From contig JALNTX010000017.1 of assembly GCA_035726825.1 (NCBI GenBank), positions 1-64,000 on the forward strand: a DNA stretch of 64,000 bases, written 5' to 3'. The position numbers were made by a program, and so were the translations under genes. Numbering within the stretch: position 1 is the stretch's first letter; each line of letters opens with the position of its first letter. The DNA comes from Pseudocitrobacter sp913778145. GTDB taxonomy: Bacteria > Pseudomonadota > Gammaproteobacteria > Enterobacterales > Enterobacteriaceae. The notes under the pieces were generated by a model. That model saw nothing but the letters and a program-made list of their open reading frames with translations, did not search any database and was not told the DNA's origin. Below, piece by piece: positions 35,679 through 42,994 of the stretch.

Positions 35679-37111
35679 TTCTCGCCTCCCGTCATTGGCA
35701 TCCATTGTGAAATCAGCGGCCCTTGCTCATCATCCAGCGTAAAATGGAACATGATGTTATCGCCGGTTTTTGGTTTTGCCGCGCGGGCATCAAGGGTGAA
35801 GTCCATGGTCATCGCGCCCCAGTGCAGCGCGGGGATCGGCTGGTGAGACAGCGTGACCGTGTTCCCTTCGATGGCCTTGACGACGCCGTTGCCAACATAC
35901 TCTTGCACCTTTTTCGTTTCCTGCGGCAAGGCGCTGCGCAGGCTGGCTTCGGAATCAATCAGGAACTGGCCGGAGGTCACCACCTTATCGCCCTCTTTCA
36001 GCCCCTCTTTCACTTCCGTCCAGCCGCTGGCGGTTACCCCGGTGGTGACGCGTACCGGTGCGAAATGCCCGTCGCCGGTGGCGACAATCACACGATTTTC
36101 ACTGCCGGTGGCAATCAGCGCTTCTTCCGGAATAGCCAGCACCGGCGGCTGCGCGGATCCATCCTGCAAGCTCACGGTTAAAAACATGCCGGGCTTCAGT
36201 TTGTGCTGCGGGTTATCCAGCACAATGCGCGCTTTCAGCGTACGCGTGGTGGTTTCCATCTGCGGCAGCAGTTCGCTCACCTTGCCGTGAAACTGCTCGC
36301 CCGGCCAGCCGTCTGCACTCGCCACGACATCGCTGCCCGGCGTCAGGCGTTGCGCCTGGGTTTGCGGATAATCAATCACCACCCATACCGGGTCCTGGCT
36401 TGCCAGTTCAAACAGCGGCGCGGTCGCGGTCACCTGTGCGCCTTCACGCGTATCGAGCTTCGACACATAACCGTCCTGCTCGGCACGCAGCACCATCCGC
36501 GACTGCGGTTTGCCGCTGCGTTCCACCTGGCGAATCACGGATTCCGGCATAAAGGTCAGCGTCAGGCGCTCGCGAGCGGCCCGGCTGAGCGCGGTATCGC
36601 CCAACTGGCGCACGGCCAGATACTCCTGCTGCGCCGCCGTCCATTCGGGGATCCACAGCTGCGCCAGCGGCTCACCGGCTTTCACCCACTGCTGCGGGGC
36701 GCGAACAAACAGTTTCTCGACGACGCCATTGGCCGGAGACGGAATAATTTGCAGGCTACGCTCATCGGTAGTGACCGTGGCAAACGCGGAAAACGGCTGT
36801 ACCAGCGCACGTTTTTCCACGGCGCCGATGCGCATGCCAAGACTTTGCTGCTGCTGCGGGCTAATGCTAACGCCGCCGTTATCCGGCGTTTCATCGGCAT
36901 AGCGCGGCACCAGTTGCATATCCATAAACGGTGATTTCCCCGGCTTATCAAAGCGCTGACCGGGGACCATCGGATCGTACCAGTAGAGCACTTTACGCGC
37001 CGTAGAATCCGGGGCAGCAGAGTCTGTCGCCGGGCTACGATGCCCGGCGTAATAGCCCGCTCCCGCCGCCAGCACGGCCACAATCGCCAGCGTCAGTAAG
37101 TTCTTGTTCAT
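35675..37111 (-). CDS. cusB: CusB-like periplasmic adaptor with fused C-terminal CusF domain
   Basis: Membrane-fusion protein that links the CusA pump to the outer-membrane channel and hands metal to it. The 478 residues start with an N-terminal membrane anchor (1-22). A heavy-metal binding segment, YDPMVPGQRFDKPGKSPFMD, follows, with M48, M63 and M65 matching the CusB copper-binding methionines. Then come the usual hairpin, lipoyl and beta-barrel domains (about 100-400). Residues 405-470 form an extra CusF-like OB domain with the full Cu/Ag site H423, W431, M434, M436. E. coli CusB (about 407 residues) lacks it, while SilB of Cupriavidus has one. It overlaps both neighbours by four bases. 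Confidence 0.92.
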   Translation of the reverse strand: MNKNLLTLAIVAVLAAGAGYYAGHRSPATDSAAPDSTARKVLYWYDPMVPGQRFDKPGKSPFMDMQLVPRYADETPDNGGVSISPQQQQSLGMRIGAVEKRALVQPFSAFATVTTDERSLQIIPSPANGVVEKLFVRAPQQWVKAGEPLAQLWIPEWTAAQQEYLAVRQLGDTALSRAARERLTLTFMPESVIRQVERSGKPQSRMVLRAEQDGYVSKLDTREGAQVTATAPLFELASQDPVWVVIDYPQTQAQRLTPGSDVVASADGWPGEQFHGKVSELLPQMETTTRTLKARIVLDNPQHKLKPGMFLTVSLQDGSAQPPVLAIPEEALIATGSENRVIVATGDGHFAPVRVTTGVTASGWTEVKEGLKEGDKVVTSGQFLIDSEASLRSALPQETKKVQEYVGNGVVKAIEGNTVTLSHQPIPALHWGAMTMDFTLDARAAKPKTGDNIMFHFTLDDEQGPLISQWMPMTGGEK

Positions 37112-38364
37112 AGCGCCAGCTCCTGTGGAATTAAATAGTGAATGGCCGCCCAGGTGCGGGCGACGTCGCGTTCGGCCTGACTGGTGGCAAGGGTGCTGTC
37201 CAGCACATCGCGACGCGCGGCCATCAAGGAGGAAAGGTCAGACTGCCCGGCGCGATACTGGGCGGTCAGTAAGGAAAGGCGCTGCTGCTGAAGTGGTAAT
37301 GTTTCATCGCGCAGGCGCAACCAGATATTTTGCGCGGCCCGATATTCGGCAATCAGCGAGCTAATCTGGGCGGCATGATCGCGCTCGGTCAGTGAAAGCT
37401 GATCGTTCGCCTGCATAGTGCGAGAGACATCCGCCGCGTAATCTTTATCCTGCCGTTTATCTTTGAACAGCGGCAAATCGACGGTAAACATCACGCCTGC
37501 CATATCGTCGTACCCTTCCGAGCGATGACCGTAGTACACCTCGACATCCACATCGGGGATGGCAGCCACCGCCGACTGCGCCGAGCGCGCTTTGGCCTCA
37601 TTAGCTTCCCGCGCGGCGGCAATCACTTCCGGGTGCTGATCCACACCGGCCAGCAGCGTGGCTTCATCCGCAGGCAAGCGCTGATACGGGGGCAGCGCGC
37701 CGGAAACCGACTCGATCGGCTGACCGGTGAACTTCATCAGTTTTGCCCGCGCGACCTGCACATCGCGCTCCGCCAGGGTGACGTTATTGCGCATTGCATT
37801 CAACGTCACCTTCAGCGCCAGTACGCTGTCCGGCGCAGCGGTTCCGCTGCCGACGCTGGCGCGCTGCGTGCCCTGCTGTCGCTCGGTTTCCGCCACCAGT
37901 TTTTTGGCTGATTGCAGCGCTTTTTCCGAGAGCGCGAGGTCGAGCCACGCCTGCGCGGTGTCGCGTTGCAGCGCAGCGCGAATCGCTTCGGATTTCGCGC
38001 TAACGCTTTGCGCCTGCGCCTGTAACGTCTGCGCTTTGCGTTCGCGTTTTTCGGCGCTGACGTAGCGCTGCATGATGCCCACGCGCTGCATGGTCATCCC
38101 TTCTCGGGTCAGACGTTGGTTATTACTGCCCTGCACCGGGACGTTTTCGATGCCAAATTTCAGTTTCGGATCCGGCAATTCACCGGCGGAATCGGCCATA
38201 TTTTCCAGCGCCCTGGCTTCATTGCGATTAGCAGAAAGTTCGGCGGAATAGCGCTGGGCTTGCGACAGAGTTTGCGTGAGTGTCCATGACTCCGCCTGTA
38301 CGGCGGAGCCAAAAAACCCAAGCAACACCCCGCCGAGCCAAAGGCTCAACGTGCGTTGTTTCAT
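37108..38364 (-). CDS. TolC-family outer-membrane channel of the copper efflux system
   Basis: Predicted outer-membrane exit duct of the tripartite pump. The 418 residues begin with a signal peptide (to about AVQA, residue 24). Two long helical TolC repeats follow, with heptad-rich stretches near 95-170 and 295-400. There is no lipobox cysteine, so unlike E. coli CusC (457 residues, lipoprotein) it is processed by signal peptidase I; in this it is closer to CzcC-type channels. A near-ideal Shine-Dalgarno GGAGGTGAT precedes the start. It ends by overlapping the adaptor start (ATGA). Confidence 0.88.
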   Translation of the reverse strand: MKQRTLSLWLGGVLLGFFGSAVQAESWTLTQTLSQAQRYSAELSANRNEARALENMADSAGELPDPKLKFGIENVPVQGSNNQRLTREGMTMQRVGIMQRYVSAEKRERKAQTLQAQAQSVSAKSEAIRAALQRDTAQAWLDLALSEKALQSAKKLVAETERQQGTQRASVGSGTAAPDSVLALKVTLNAMRNNVTLAERDVQVARAKLMKFTGQPIESVSGALPPYQRLPADEATLLAGVDQHPEVIAAAREANEAKARSAQSAVAAIPDVDVEVYYGHRSEGYDDMAGVMFTVDLPLFKDKRQDKDYAADVSRTMQANDQLSLTERDHAAQISSLIAEYRAAQNIWLRLRDETLPLQQQRLSLLTAQYRAGQSDLSSLMAARRDVLDSTLATSQAERDVARTWAAIHYLIPQELAL

Positions 38365-38376
38365 ATCACCTCCGGC

Positions 38377-38709
38377 TTAGCGGTGCGGGTTCAGGGATAC
38401 AATCTGGTAACCGCCATCACCTTCGGTAAAGGTGAAATCCACCTCCTCGCCCACGCGTTGCGCGGTCACAGGTTGGGTTGTCGGTTGAGCAAATTGCATC
38501 GTCATCGCAGGCCAGTTCAGCGCGGGGATGGGATGATGGGCAATAGTGATGGAAGTGGGGGTTACTTTTTTGATGATACCTTCCCCCTGCCAGCTGGCAG
38601 CGGACGGCATGGTCATTGTGGCGTGCGCGCTCATATCGTGCGCAGAAACGGAAAATGCGGATACAGCAAACAGTACGCCAGCCAGCGCACGGGTATAAAT
38701 TGCAGACAT
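38377..38709 (-). CDS. cusF: CusF-like periplasmic copper/silver chaperone
   Basis: Small periplasmic metallochaperone expected to bind Cu(I)/Ag(I) and feed the CusB adaptor. The 110 residues start with a signal peptide (cleaved after VSA near 23), followed by a Met/His-rich stretch (HDMSAHATMTMP) and a CusF OB fold. The metal site is complete: H58/H59, W66 (cation-pi ligand), M69, M71. It lies 12 bases ahead of the channel gene and has a strong Shine-Dalgarno (CAGGAG). The gene order F-C-B-A differs from E. coli, where cusC comes first (CFBA). Confidence 0.9.
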   Translation of the reverse strand: MSAIYTRALAGVLFAVSAFSVSAHDMSAHATMTMPSAASWQGEGIIKKVTPTSITIAHHPIPALNWPAMTMQFAQPTTQPVTAQRVGEEVDFTFTEGDGGYQIVSLNPHR

Positions 38710-38763
38710 AGTAAACTCCTGATAATCGTTAATTAATTGATAGTTAAACGGATTATCAGGTTT

Positions 38764-39159
38764 CTATTCGCGGAACCGGCAAAAACGGATCGTTGCCGGA
38801 GGCCCTACGGCGGGAGGTGTCAGTGACCACGCGTCTTCCTGAACGGCTTCGCAGGTCGGCATAACTAACGCCAGGCTGGAAACCACCGGAATCGCGATTA
38901 AAGAGGCGTTATCGAGCGTCTTCTGCGAGGAGTCGGGCACACAGTGTTGCCCGCACAGCGACATGTTGCTTTCTGTCGCATGCGATGACATCTGGTGATC
39001 CATATGCTGGATCATCACCGCCTCGCCCGCCGGATTTAACTGACAGTCATGAGATGCAATCGCCACCTGACACTGGATAAACCAGAAACCGAACGCGAGC
39101 AGAAGCATCAGAAAATGTTTTCTGATGAAGCGTAAGCGCCAGTTCCAGGATACGTACAT
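38764..39159 (-). CDS. exported Cys/His/Met-rich protein, first gene of the copper operon
   Basis: I do not recognise a characterised homologue. The 131 residues begin with a basic segment and a hydrophobic stretch (FLMLLLAFGFWFIQ, signal peptide or anchor). A putative metal-binding region follows with HMDHQMSSHA and C-x3-C (CGQHC), a second hydrophobic patch, and the end PPATIRFCRFRE. This pattern resembles the small CopL/DUF2946-type proteins found upstream of copper resistance genes. I start at the ATG; a GTG lies two codons upstream. It is 54 bases ahead of cusF on the same strand, so a role in copper sensing or binding is a reasonable inference, not shown. Confidence 0.65.
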   Translation of the reverse strand: MYVSWNWRLRFIRKHFLMLLLAFGFWFIQCQVAIASHDCQLNPAGEAVMIQHMDHQMSSHATESNMSLCGQHCVPDSSQKTLDNASLIAIPVVSSLALVMPTCEAVQEDAWSLTPPAVGPPATIRFCRFRE

Positions 39160-39490
39160 ATTCACGATTCAGTTAATGAAAGTAACCGAAGTATACGCAG
39201 GCAATATTCGTGAAATAAAGTCTTTTTTAATTGCTTTACGATTCAACAAACTGGAAATATTTATAACAATTAATTTACCTATTGCATTCAGACACACCCA
39301 ACCGGGCTATAATTACGAGGTTTTCAGCTTTGTGATTTACTCGATCAATTGTCTGTTGTATTACTATAAATAATCATTTTATTGATTTTCATCAGCAAGT
39401 ATTGCCGCTTATTTCGGCACATTCCCTCTATTATTCTTTTTTGTGTGCTTTTCTCAGTACATATTTTCGACAATGGTGACAGGTATAAAT
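39160..39490. other. AT-rich divergent intergenic region (copper operon / dcuC)
   Basis: This 331-base gap holds the promoters of two divergent units. On the minus strand a TATACT box (39190-39195 on the plus strand as AGTATA) lies about 30 bases upstream of the copper operon. On the plus side there are an FNR site and a TATTAT -10 candidate at 39429 for dcuC. I find no CusR-type palindrome (AAAATGACAA...TTGTCATTTT) and no clear CueR spacer element. Short open frames crossing it look accidental. Confidence 0.6.
39382..39395 (+). promoter_or_regulatory. FNR binding site upstream of dcuC
   Basis: TTGAT, four bases, ATCAG matches the FNR consensus TTGAT-N4-ATCAA at 9 of 10 positions. It lies about 96 bases before dcuC, and FNR activation of dcuC is established in E. 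coli. Confidence 0.65.
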
Positions 39491-40861
39491 ATGTTAACGG
39501 CATTTGAGCTCCTGATAGGGGTCGTGGTCATTGTGGGCGTTGCCCGCTATATCATTAAAGGCTTTTCCGCCACGGGCGTACTGTTCGTCGGCGGCATTGT
39601 GTTACTGATCGCAAGCGCGCTGATGGGCCATAAAGTGTTACCCGCCAGCGAAGCGAGCACCGGCTATTCCGCAACGGATATCGTTGAATACATCAAAATC
39701 CTGCTGATGAGCCGCGGCGGCGACCTCGGCATGATGATCATGATGCTGTGTGGTTTTGCCGCCTACATGACGCATATTGGCGCCAACGACATGGTCGTAA
39801 AACTGGCTTCAAAACCGCTGCGTTATATTAACTCACCCTATTTGTTGATGATTGCCGCCTATTTCGTCGCCTGCCTGATGTCGCTGGCCGTATCGTCCGC
39901 GACGGGCCTTGGCGTGCTGTTAATGGCGACTCTGTTCCCGGTGATGGTTAACGTCGGCATTAGCCGGGGTGCGGCTGCGGCGATTTGCGCCTCTCCGGCG
40001 GCGATTATTCTGTCGCCAACCTCCGGTGACGTCGTGCTGGCGGCCAAAGCGGCGGAGATGCCGTTAATTGATTTTGCTTTTAAAACTACGCTCCCTATCT
40101 CAATCGCCGCGATTATCGCGATGGCGATTGCCCACTTCTTCTGGCAGCGCTATCTCGATAAAAAAGAGAACGTGTCTCATGAAATGCTCGATGTGAATGA
40201 AATCACCACTACCGCGCCGAGCTTCTACGCCATTCTGCCGTTCGCGCCGATTATTGGTGTGCTGATTTTCGACGGTAAATGGGGCCCGCAGCTGCACATT
40301 ATTACCATCCTGGTTATCTGCATGTTGCTGGCGGCAGTGCTGGAATTCTGCCGCAGTTTCAACACGCAGAACGTTTTCTCCGGCCTGGAAGTGGCCTATC
40401 GCGGCATGGCGGACGCCTTCGCCGGCGTGGTGATGCTGTTAGTTGCGGCGGGCGTCTTTGCCCAGGGCCTGAGCACGATCGGCTTTATCGATAGCCTGAT
40501 TTCCATCGCCACCTCGTTTGGTTCCGCGAGCATTATTCTGATGCTGGTACTGGTGGTGCTGACCATGCTGGCGGCGATGACCACCGGTTCCGGTAATGCG
40601 CCGTTCTACGCGTTCGTCGAAATGATCCCTAAGCTTGCGCACACCTCAGGTATCAACCCGGCTTATCTTTCTATTCCAATGCTTCAAGCCTCCAACCTTG
40701 GCCGTACCATCTCTCCGGTTTCCGGCGTCGTGGTTGCGGTGGCCGGGATGGCGAAAATATCGCCGTTCGAAGTGGTGAAACGCACTTCCGTTCCGGTGCT
40801 GGTCGGCCTGGTCGTGGTGATCATCGCGACTGAAATTCTGGTGCCGGGCAGCGCGCTGTAA
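39491..40861 (+). CDS. dcuC: anaerobic C4-dicarboxylate transporter DcuC
   Basis: Inner-membrane carrier that mainly exports succinate during anaerobic growth. The start MLTAFELLIGVVVIVG matches the E. coli N-terminus, and the 456 residues compare with 461. It is very hydrophobic with about 12 segments, and carries the family regions SSATGLGVLLMATLFPVMV and ASNLGRTISPVSGVVVAVAG. It is preceded by an FNR site and followed by a strong terminator. In E. coli it is followed by the citrate lyase regulator and structural genes, which are absent here; rna follows directly. Confidence 0.95.
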   Translation: MLTAFELLIGVVVIVGVARYIIKGFSATGVLFVGGIVLLIASALMGHKVLPASEASTGYSATDIVEYIKILLMSRGGDLGMMIMMLCGFAAYMTHIGANDMVVKLASKPLRYINSPYLLMIAAYFVACLMSLAVSSATGLGVLLMATLFPVMVNVGISRGAAAAICASPAAIILSPTSGDVVLAAKAAEMPLIDFAFKTTLPISIAAIIAMAIAHFFWQRYLDKKENVSHEMLDVNEITTTAPSFYAILPFAPIIGVLIFDGKWGPQLHIITILVICMLLAAVLEFCRSFNTQNVFSGLEVAYRGMADAFAGVVMLLVAAGVFAQGLSTIGFIDSLISIATSFGSASIILMLVLVVLTMLAAMTTGSGNAPFYAFVEMIPKLAHTSGINPAYLSIPMLQASNLGRTISPVSGVVVAVAGMAKISPFEVVKRTSVPVLVGLVVVIIATEILVPGSAL

Positions 40862-40878
40862 GTATTCGCAAAACTGAT

Positions 40879-40904
40879 AAAAGGCGTCTGATGACGCCTT
40901 TTTT
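40879..40904 (+). terminator. rho-independent terminator of dcuC
   Basis: AAAAGGCGTC, TGAT loop, GACGCCTTTTTT: a perfect stem 17 bases after the stop codon. Confidence 0.9.
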
Positions 40905-40950
40905 ATGCTTTAATAATTGCCTTGAATGGTTAACACCCCGGATACGTACT

Positions 40951-41757
40951 ATGTTCAGGAAGGATCTTCTGGCCGGATGCGTCGGCACCCTGCTGCTCGT
41001 CGCGCAATGTGCCAGCGCGGCTCCCCTCACCCCCACGCAATATGGCGATTTTGACCGCTACGTGCTGGCGCTTTCATGGCAAACGGGCTTTTGTCAGAGC
41101 ATGAACGACAGAAATCGCAAAATGCCGCAGGAGTGTAAAATCCAGAAAGAGACGGCCAATAAAGCCGATCATCTCACCGTCCACGGCTTATGGCCGGGGC
41201 TGCCAAAATCTATCGCCTCACGCGGCGTGGATGAAGGCCGCTGGATGCGCTTTGGTTGTGCGACGCGCCCGATTCCGAATATGCCCGAAGCCAAAGGCAG
41301 CCGTAAATGTTCAGCGCCGGAAACCGGTTTATCGCTGGAAATGGCGAACAAGCTGAACGGCGTGATGCCCGGTAGCGGTGGAAAATCATGCCTTGAGCGT
41401 TATGAATATGCCAAACATGGCGTCTGCTTTGGTTTCGATCCGGACGCGTATTTTGGCACCATGGTGCGCCTGAACAGCGAAGTTAAAGCCAGCGCACTGG
41501 GGCAATTTTTAGCCGCCAACTATGGGAAAAAAGTAAACCGCAGCGACTTTGATGCCGCTGTCGCCAGCGCGTTTGGCAAAGAGAACGTCAAAGCGTTTAA
41601 ATTGACCTGTAATGGCAACCCGAACTACCTCACCGAAATGCAAATTTCGCTAAAAGCCGGGAACATCAACGCGCCACTTTCTGCGGCGTCGTTCCTGCCT
41701 CAGCCGCACCCAGGCAACTGCGGTAAACAGTTTGTGCTGGATAAAGTGGGATACTGA
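40951..41757 (+). CDS. rna: ribonuclease I (periplasmic, RNase T2 family)
   Basis: Broad-specificity endoribonuclease of the periplasm. The start at the ATG giving 268 residues matches E. coli. There is a signal peptide to about residue 23 (CASA), then both T2 catalytic segments: HLTVHGLWPG (first active-site His) and YEYAKHGVCFG (second). Eight cysteines are expected to form four disulfides. A terminator lies between it and rnk. Confidence 0.95.
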   Translation: MFRKDLLAGCVGTLLLVAQCASAAPLTPTQYGDFDRYVLALSWQTGFCQSMNDRNRKMPQECKIQKETANKADHLTVHGLWPGLPKSIASRGVDEGRWMRFGCATRPIPNMPEAKGSRKCSAPETGLSLEMANKLNGVMPGSGGKSCLERYEYAKHGVCFGFDPDAYFGTMVRLNSEVKASALGQFLAANYGKKVNRSDFDAAVASAFGKENVKAFKLTCNGNPNYLTEMQISLKAGNINAPLSAASFLPQPHPGNCGKQFVLDKVGY

Positions 41758-41850
41758 CATTAATCGCGTTAAATCGATAATTTTCAGTGATTGAATGTGC
41801 GTTGTATCACTTCAAACCTGATGATTGAATGCGTATGATGGAGTGAGATG

Positions 41851-41884
41851 AACCCTTGCCGCTGGCGGTGAGGGTTTTCTTTTG
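41851..41884 (+). terminator. terminator between rna and rnk
   Basis: AACCCTTGCCG and CGGTGAGGGTT pair around CTGG (one mismatch) and run into TTCTTTT, about 95 bases after rna. Confidence 0.75.
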
Positions 41885-41916
41885 GAAAGACGTTTCTGGA
41901 ACGACATGGAGTAACT

Positions 41917-42327
41917 ATGACCAGACCTGCCATCATCATTAATGAGTTCGATGCGGAGCGTATCGACAGACTGCTGGAACTGCCTGCTTACGCAAACTCT
42001 CCGGTGGCTGGCGCGCTGAACGACGAACTGGACCGCGCGCAGATGTGCCCGCCGGAACAGGTTCCGCCTGATGTCGTGAGCATGAACAGCCAGGTAAGAT
42101 TTCGCGATCTGACCAGCGGCGAAGAGCGCGTGCGAACTCTGGTATTTCCTGCGCAAATGACAGACAGCAACACGCAGCTTTCCGTACTGGCCCCGGTGGG
42201 CGCGGCGCTGATTGGCCTGCGCGTCGGCAGCACGATTCACTGGGAACTCCCCGGCGGCACGTCCACGCATCTTGAGGTGCTGGAACTGCTCTACCAGCCG
42301 GAAGCAGCCGGTGATTACCAACGCTAA
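41917..42327 (+). CDS. rnk: nucleoside diphosphate kinase regulator Rnk
   Basis: GreA/GreB-like protein that binds RNA polymerase. It was first described as a regulator of nucleoside diphosphate kinase. The 136 residues have a short N-terminal coiled coil (about 10-45) and a C-terminal FKBP-like domain (about 50-130, VSMNSQVRF and LAPVGAALIGLRVG). The coiled coil is too short to reach the polymerase active site as GreA does. A Shine-Dalgarno (TGGAGTAAC) precedes the ATG. Confidence 0.94.
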   Translation: MTRPAIIINEFDAERIDRLLELPAYANSPVAGALNDELDRAQMCPPEQVPPDVVSMNSQVRFRDLTSGEERVRTLVFPAQMTDSNTQLSVLAPVGAALIGLRVGSTIHWELPGGTSTHLEVLELLYQPEAAGDYQR

Positions 42328-42339
42328 TTGCGATGAATT

Positions 42340-42370
42340 AAGAGGATGCCCCGGCATCCTCTTTCTGTTT
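42340..42370 (+). terminator. rho-independent terminator of rnk
   Basis: AAGAGGATGC and GCATCCTCTT pair around CCCG and are followed by TCTGTTT, 13 bases after rnk. Confidence 0.85.
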
Positions 42371-42506
42371 CTGGCGGCGGTATCTGGCGACATTGAAAAA
42401 ACTTTACACCCTTCCACCCAGCGAACGATAAATTTGAGATATCAATGACAAACTAAAAAGCCATAATATGCTTTGATATCAAATACAGAGACAAGGAGGA
42501 ATGCAT

Positions 42507-42935
42507 ATGTACAAGACAATCATTATGCCCGTTGACGTATTCGAGATGGAGTTGAGTGATAAGGCGATCGCTCACGCTGAATTTCTGGCGCAGCAGGATG
42601 GGATCATTCATCTGCTCCACGTGCTGCCCGGCTCGGCCAGTTACACCATGAGTCGTTTCGCAGCAGACGTGCGTCGCTTCGAAGAGCATCTTCATCAGGA
42701 AGCGCTTAATCGTCTGGAAACGATGAAAAGCCACTTCAGTATTGACCCTGAGCGCCTGAAACTGCACGTGCGCATCGGCAGCGTTCGCGACGTGGTGAAC
42801 GAGCTCGCCGAAGAACTAAAAGCAGACGTGGTGGTTATCGGTTCCCGTAACCCGTCCATCTCCACTCACCTGCTGGGCTCGAATGCCTCCAGCGTAATTC
42901 GCCATGCCCATGTGCCGGTGATGGTGGTGAGATAA
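42507..42935 (+). CDS. uspG: universal stress protein UspG
   Basis: Universal stress protein (formerly YbdQ/UP12) that binds nucleotide and is linked to adhesion and motility. The start MYKTIIMPVDVF gives 142 residues, as in E. coli; an ATG two codons earlier is a poorer fit because AGGAGG lies only a base away from it. The USP fold shows the ATP-binding signature G-x2-G-x9-G-S in VIGSRNPSISTHLLGSNASSV. A bidirectional terminator separates it from the convergent ahpF. Confidence 0.95.
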   Translation: MYKTIIMPVDVFEMELSDKAIAHAEFLAQQDGIIHLLHVLPGSASYTMSRFAADVRRFEEHLHQEALNRLETMKSHFSIDPERLKLHVRIGSVRDVVNELAEELKADVVVIGSRNPSISTHLLGSNASSVIRHAHVPVMVVR

Positions 42936-42938
42936 AAA

Positions 42939-42964
42939 AAGAGGCTACCTTTCGGTAGCCTCTT
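42939..42964. terminator. bidirectional terminator between uspG and ahpF
   Basis: AAGAGGCTACC, TTTC loop, GGTAGCCTCTT: an 11-bp perfect stem with an A-run before and GCTTTT after. Confidence 0.9.
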
Positions 42965-42994
42965 GCTTTTGCAGGTGTCGTCTTACTTCTTTTT

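Noticed and set aside
39125..39373. 82-residue plus-strand open frame between the copper operon and dcuC
   Set aside because: It overlaps the copper operon's first gene, has no ribosome binding site, and lies in AT-rich promoter DNA.
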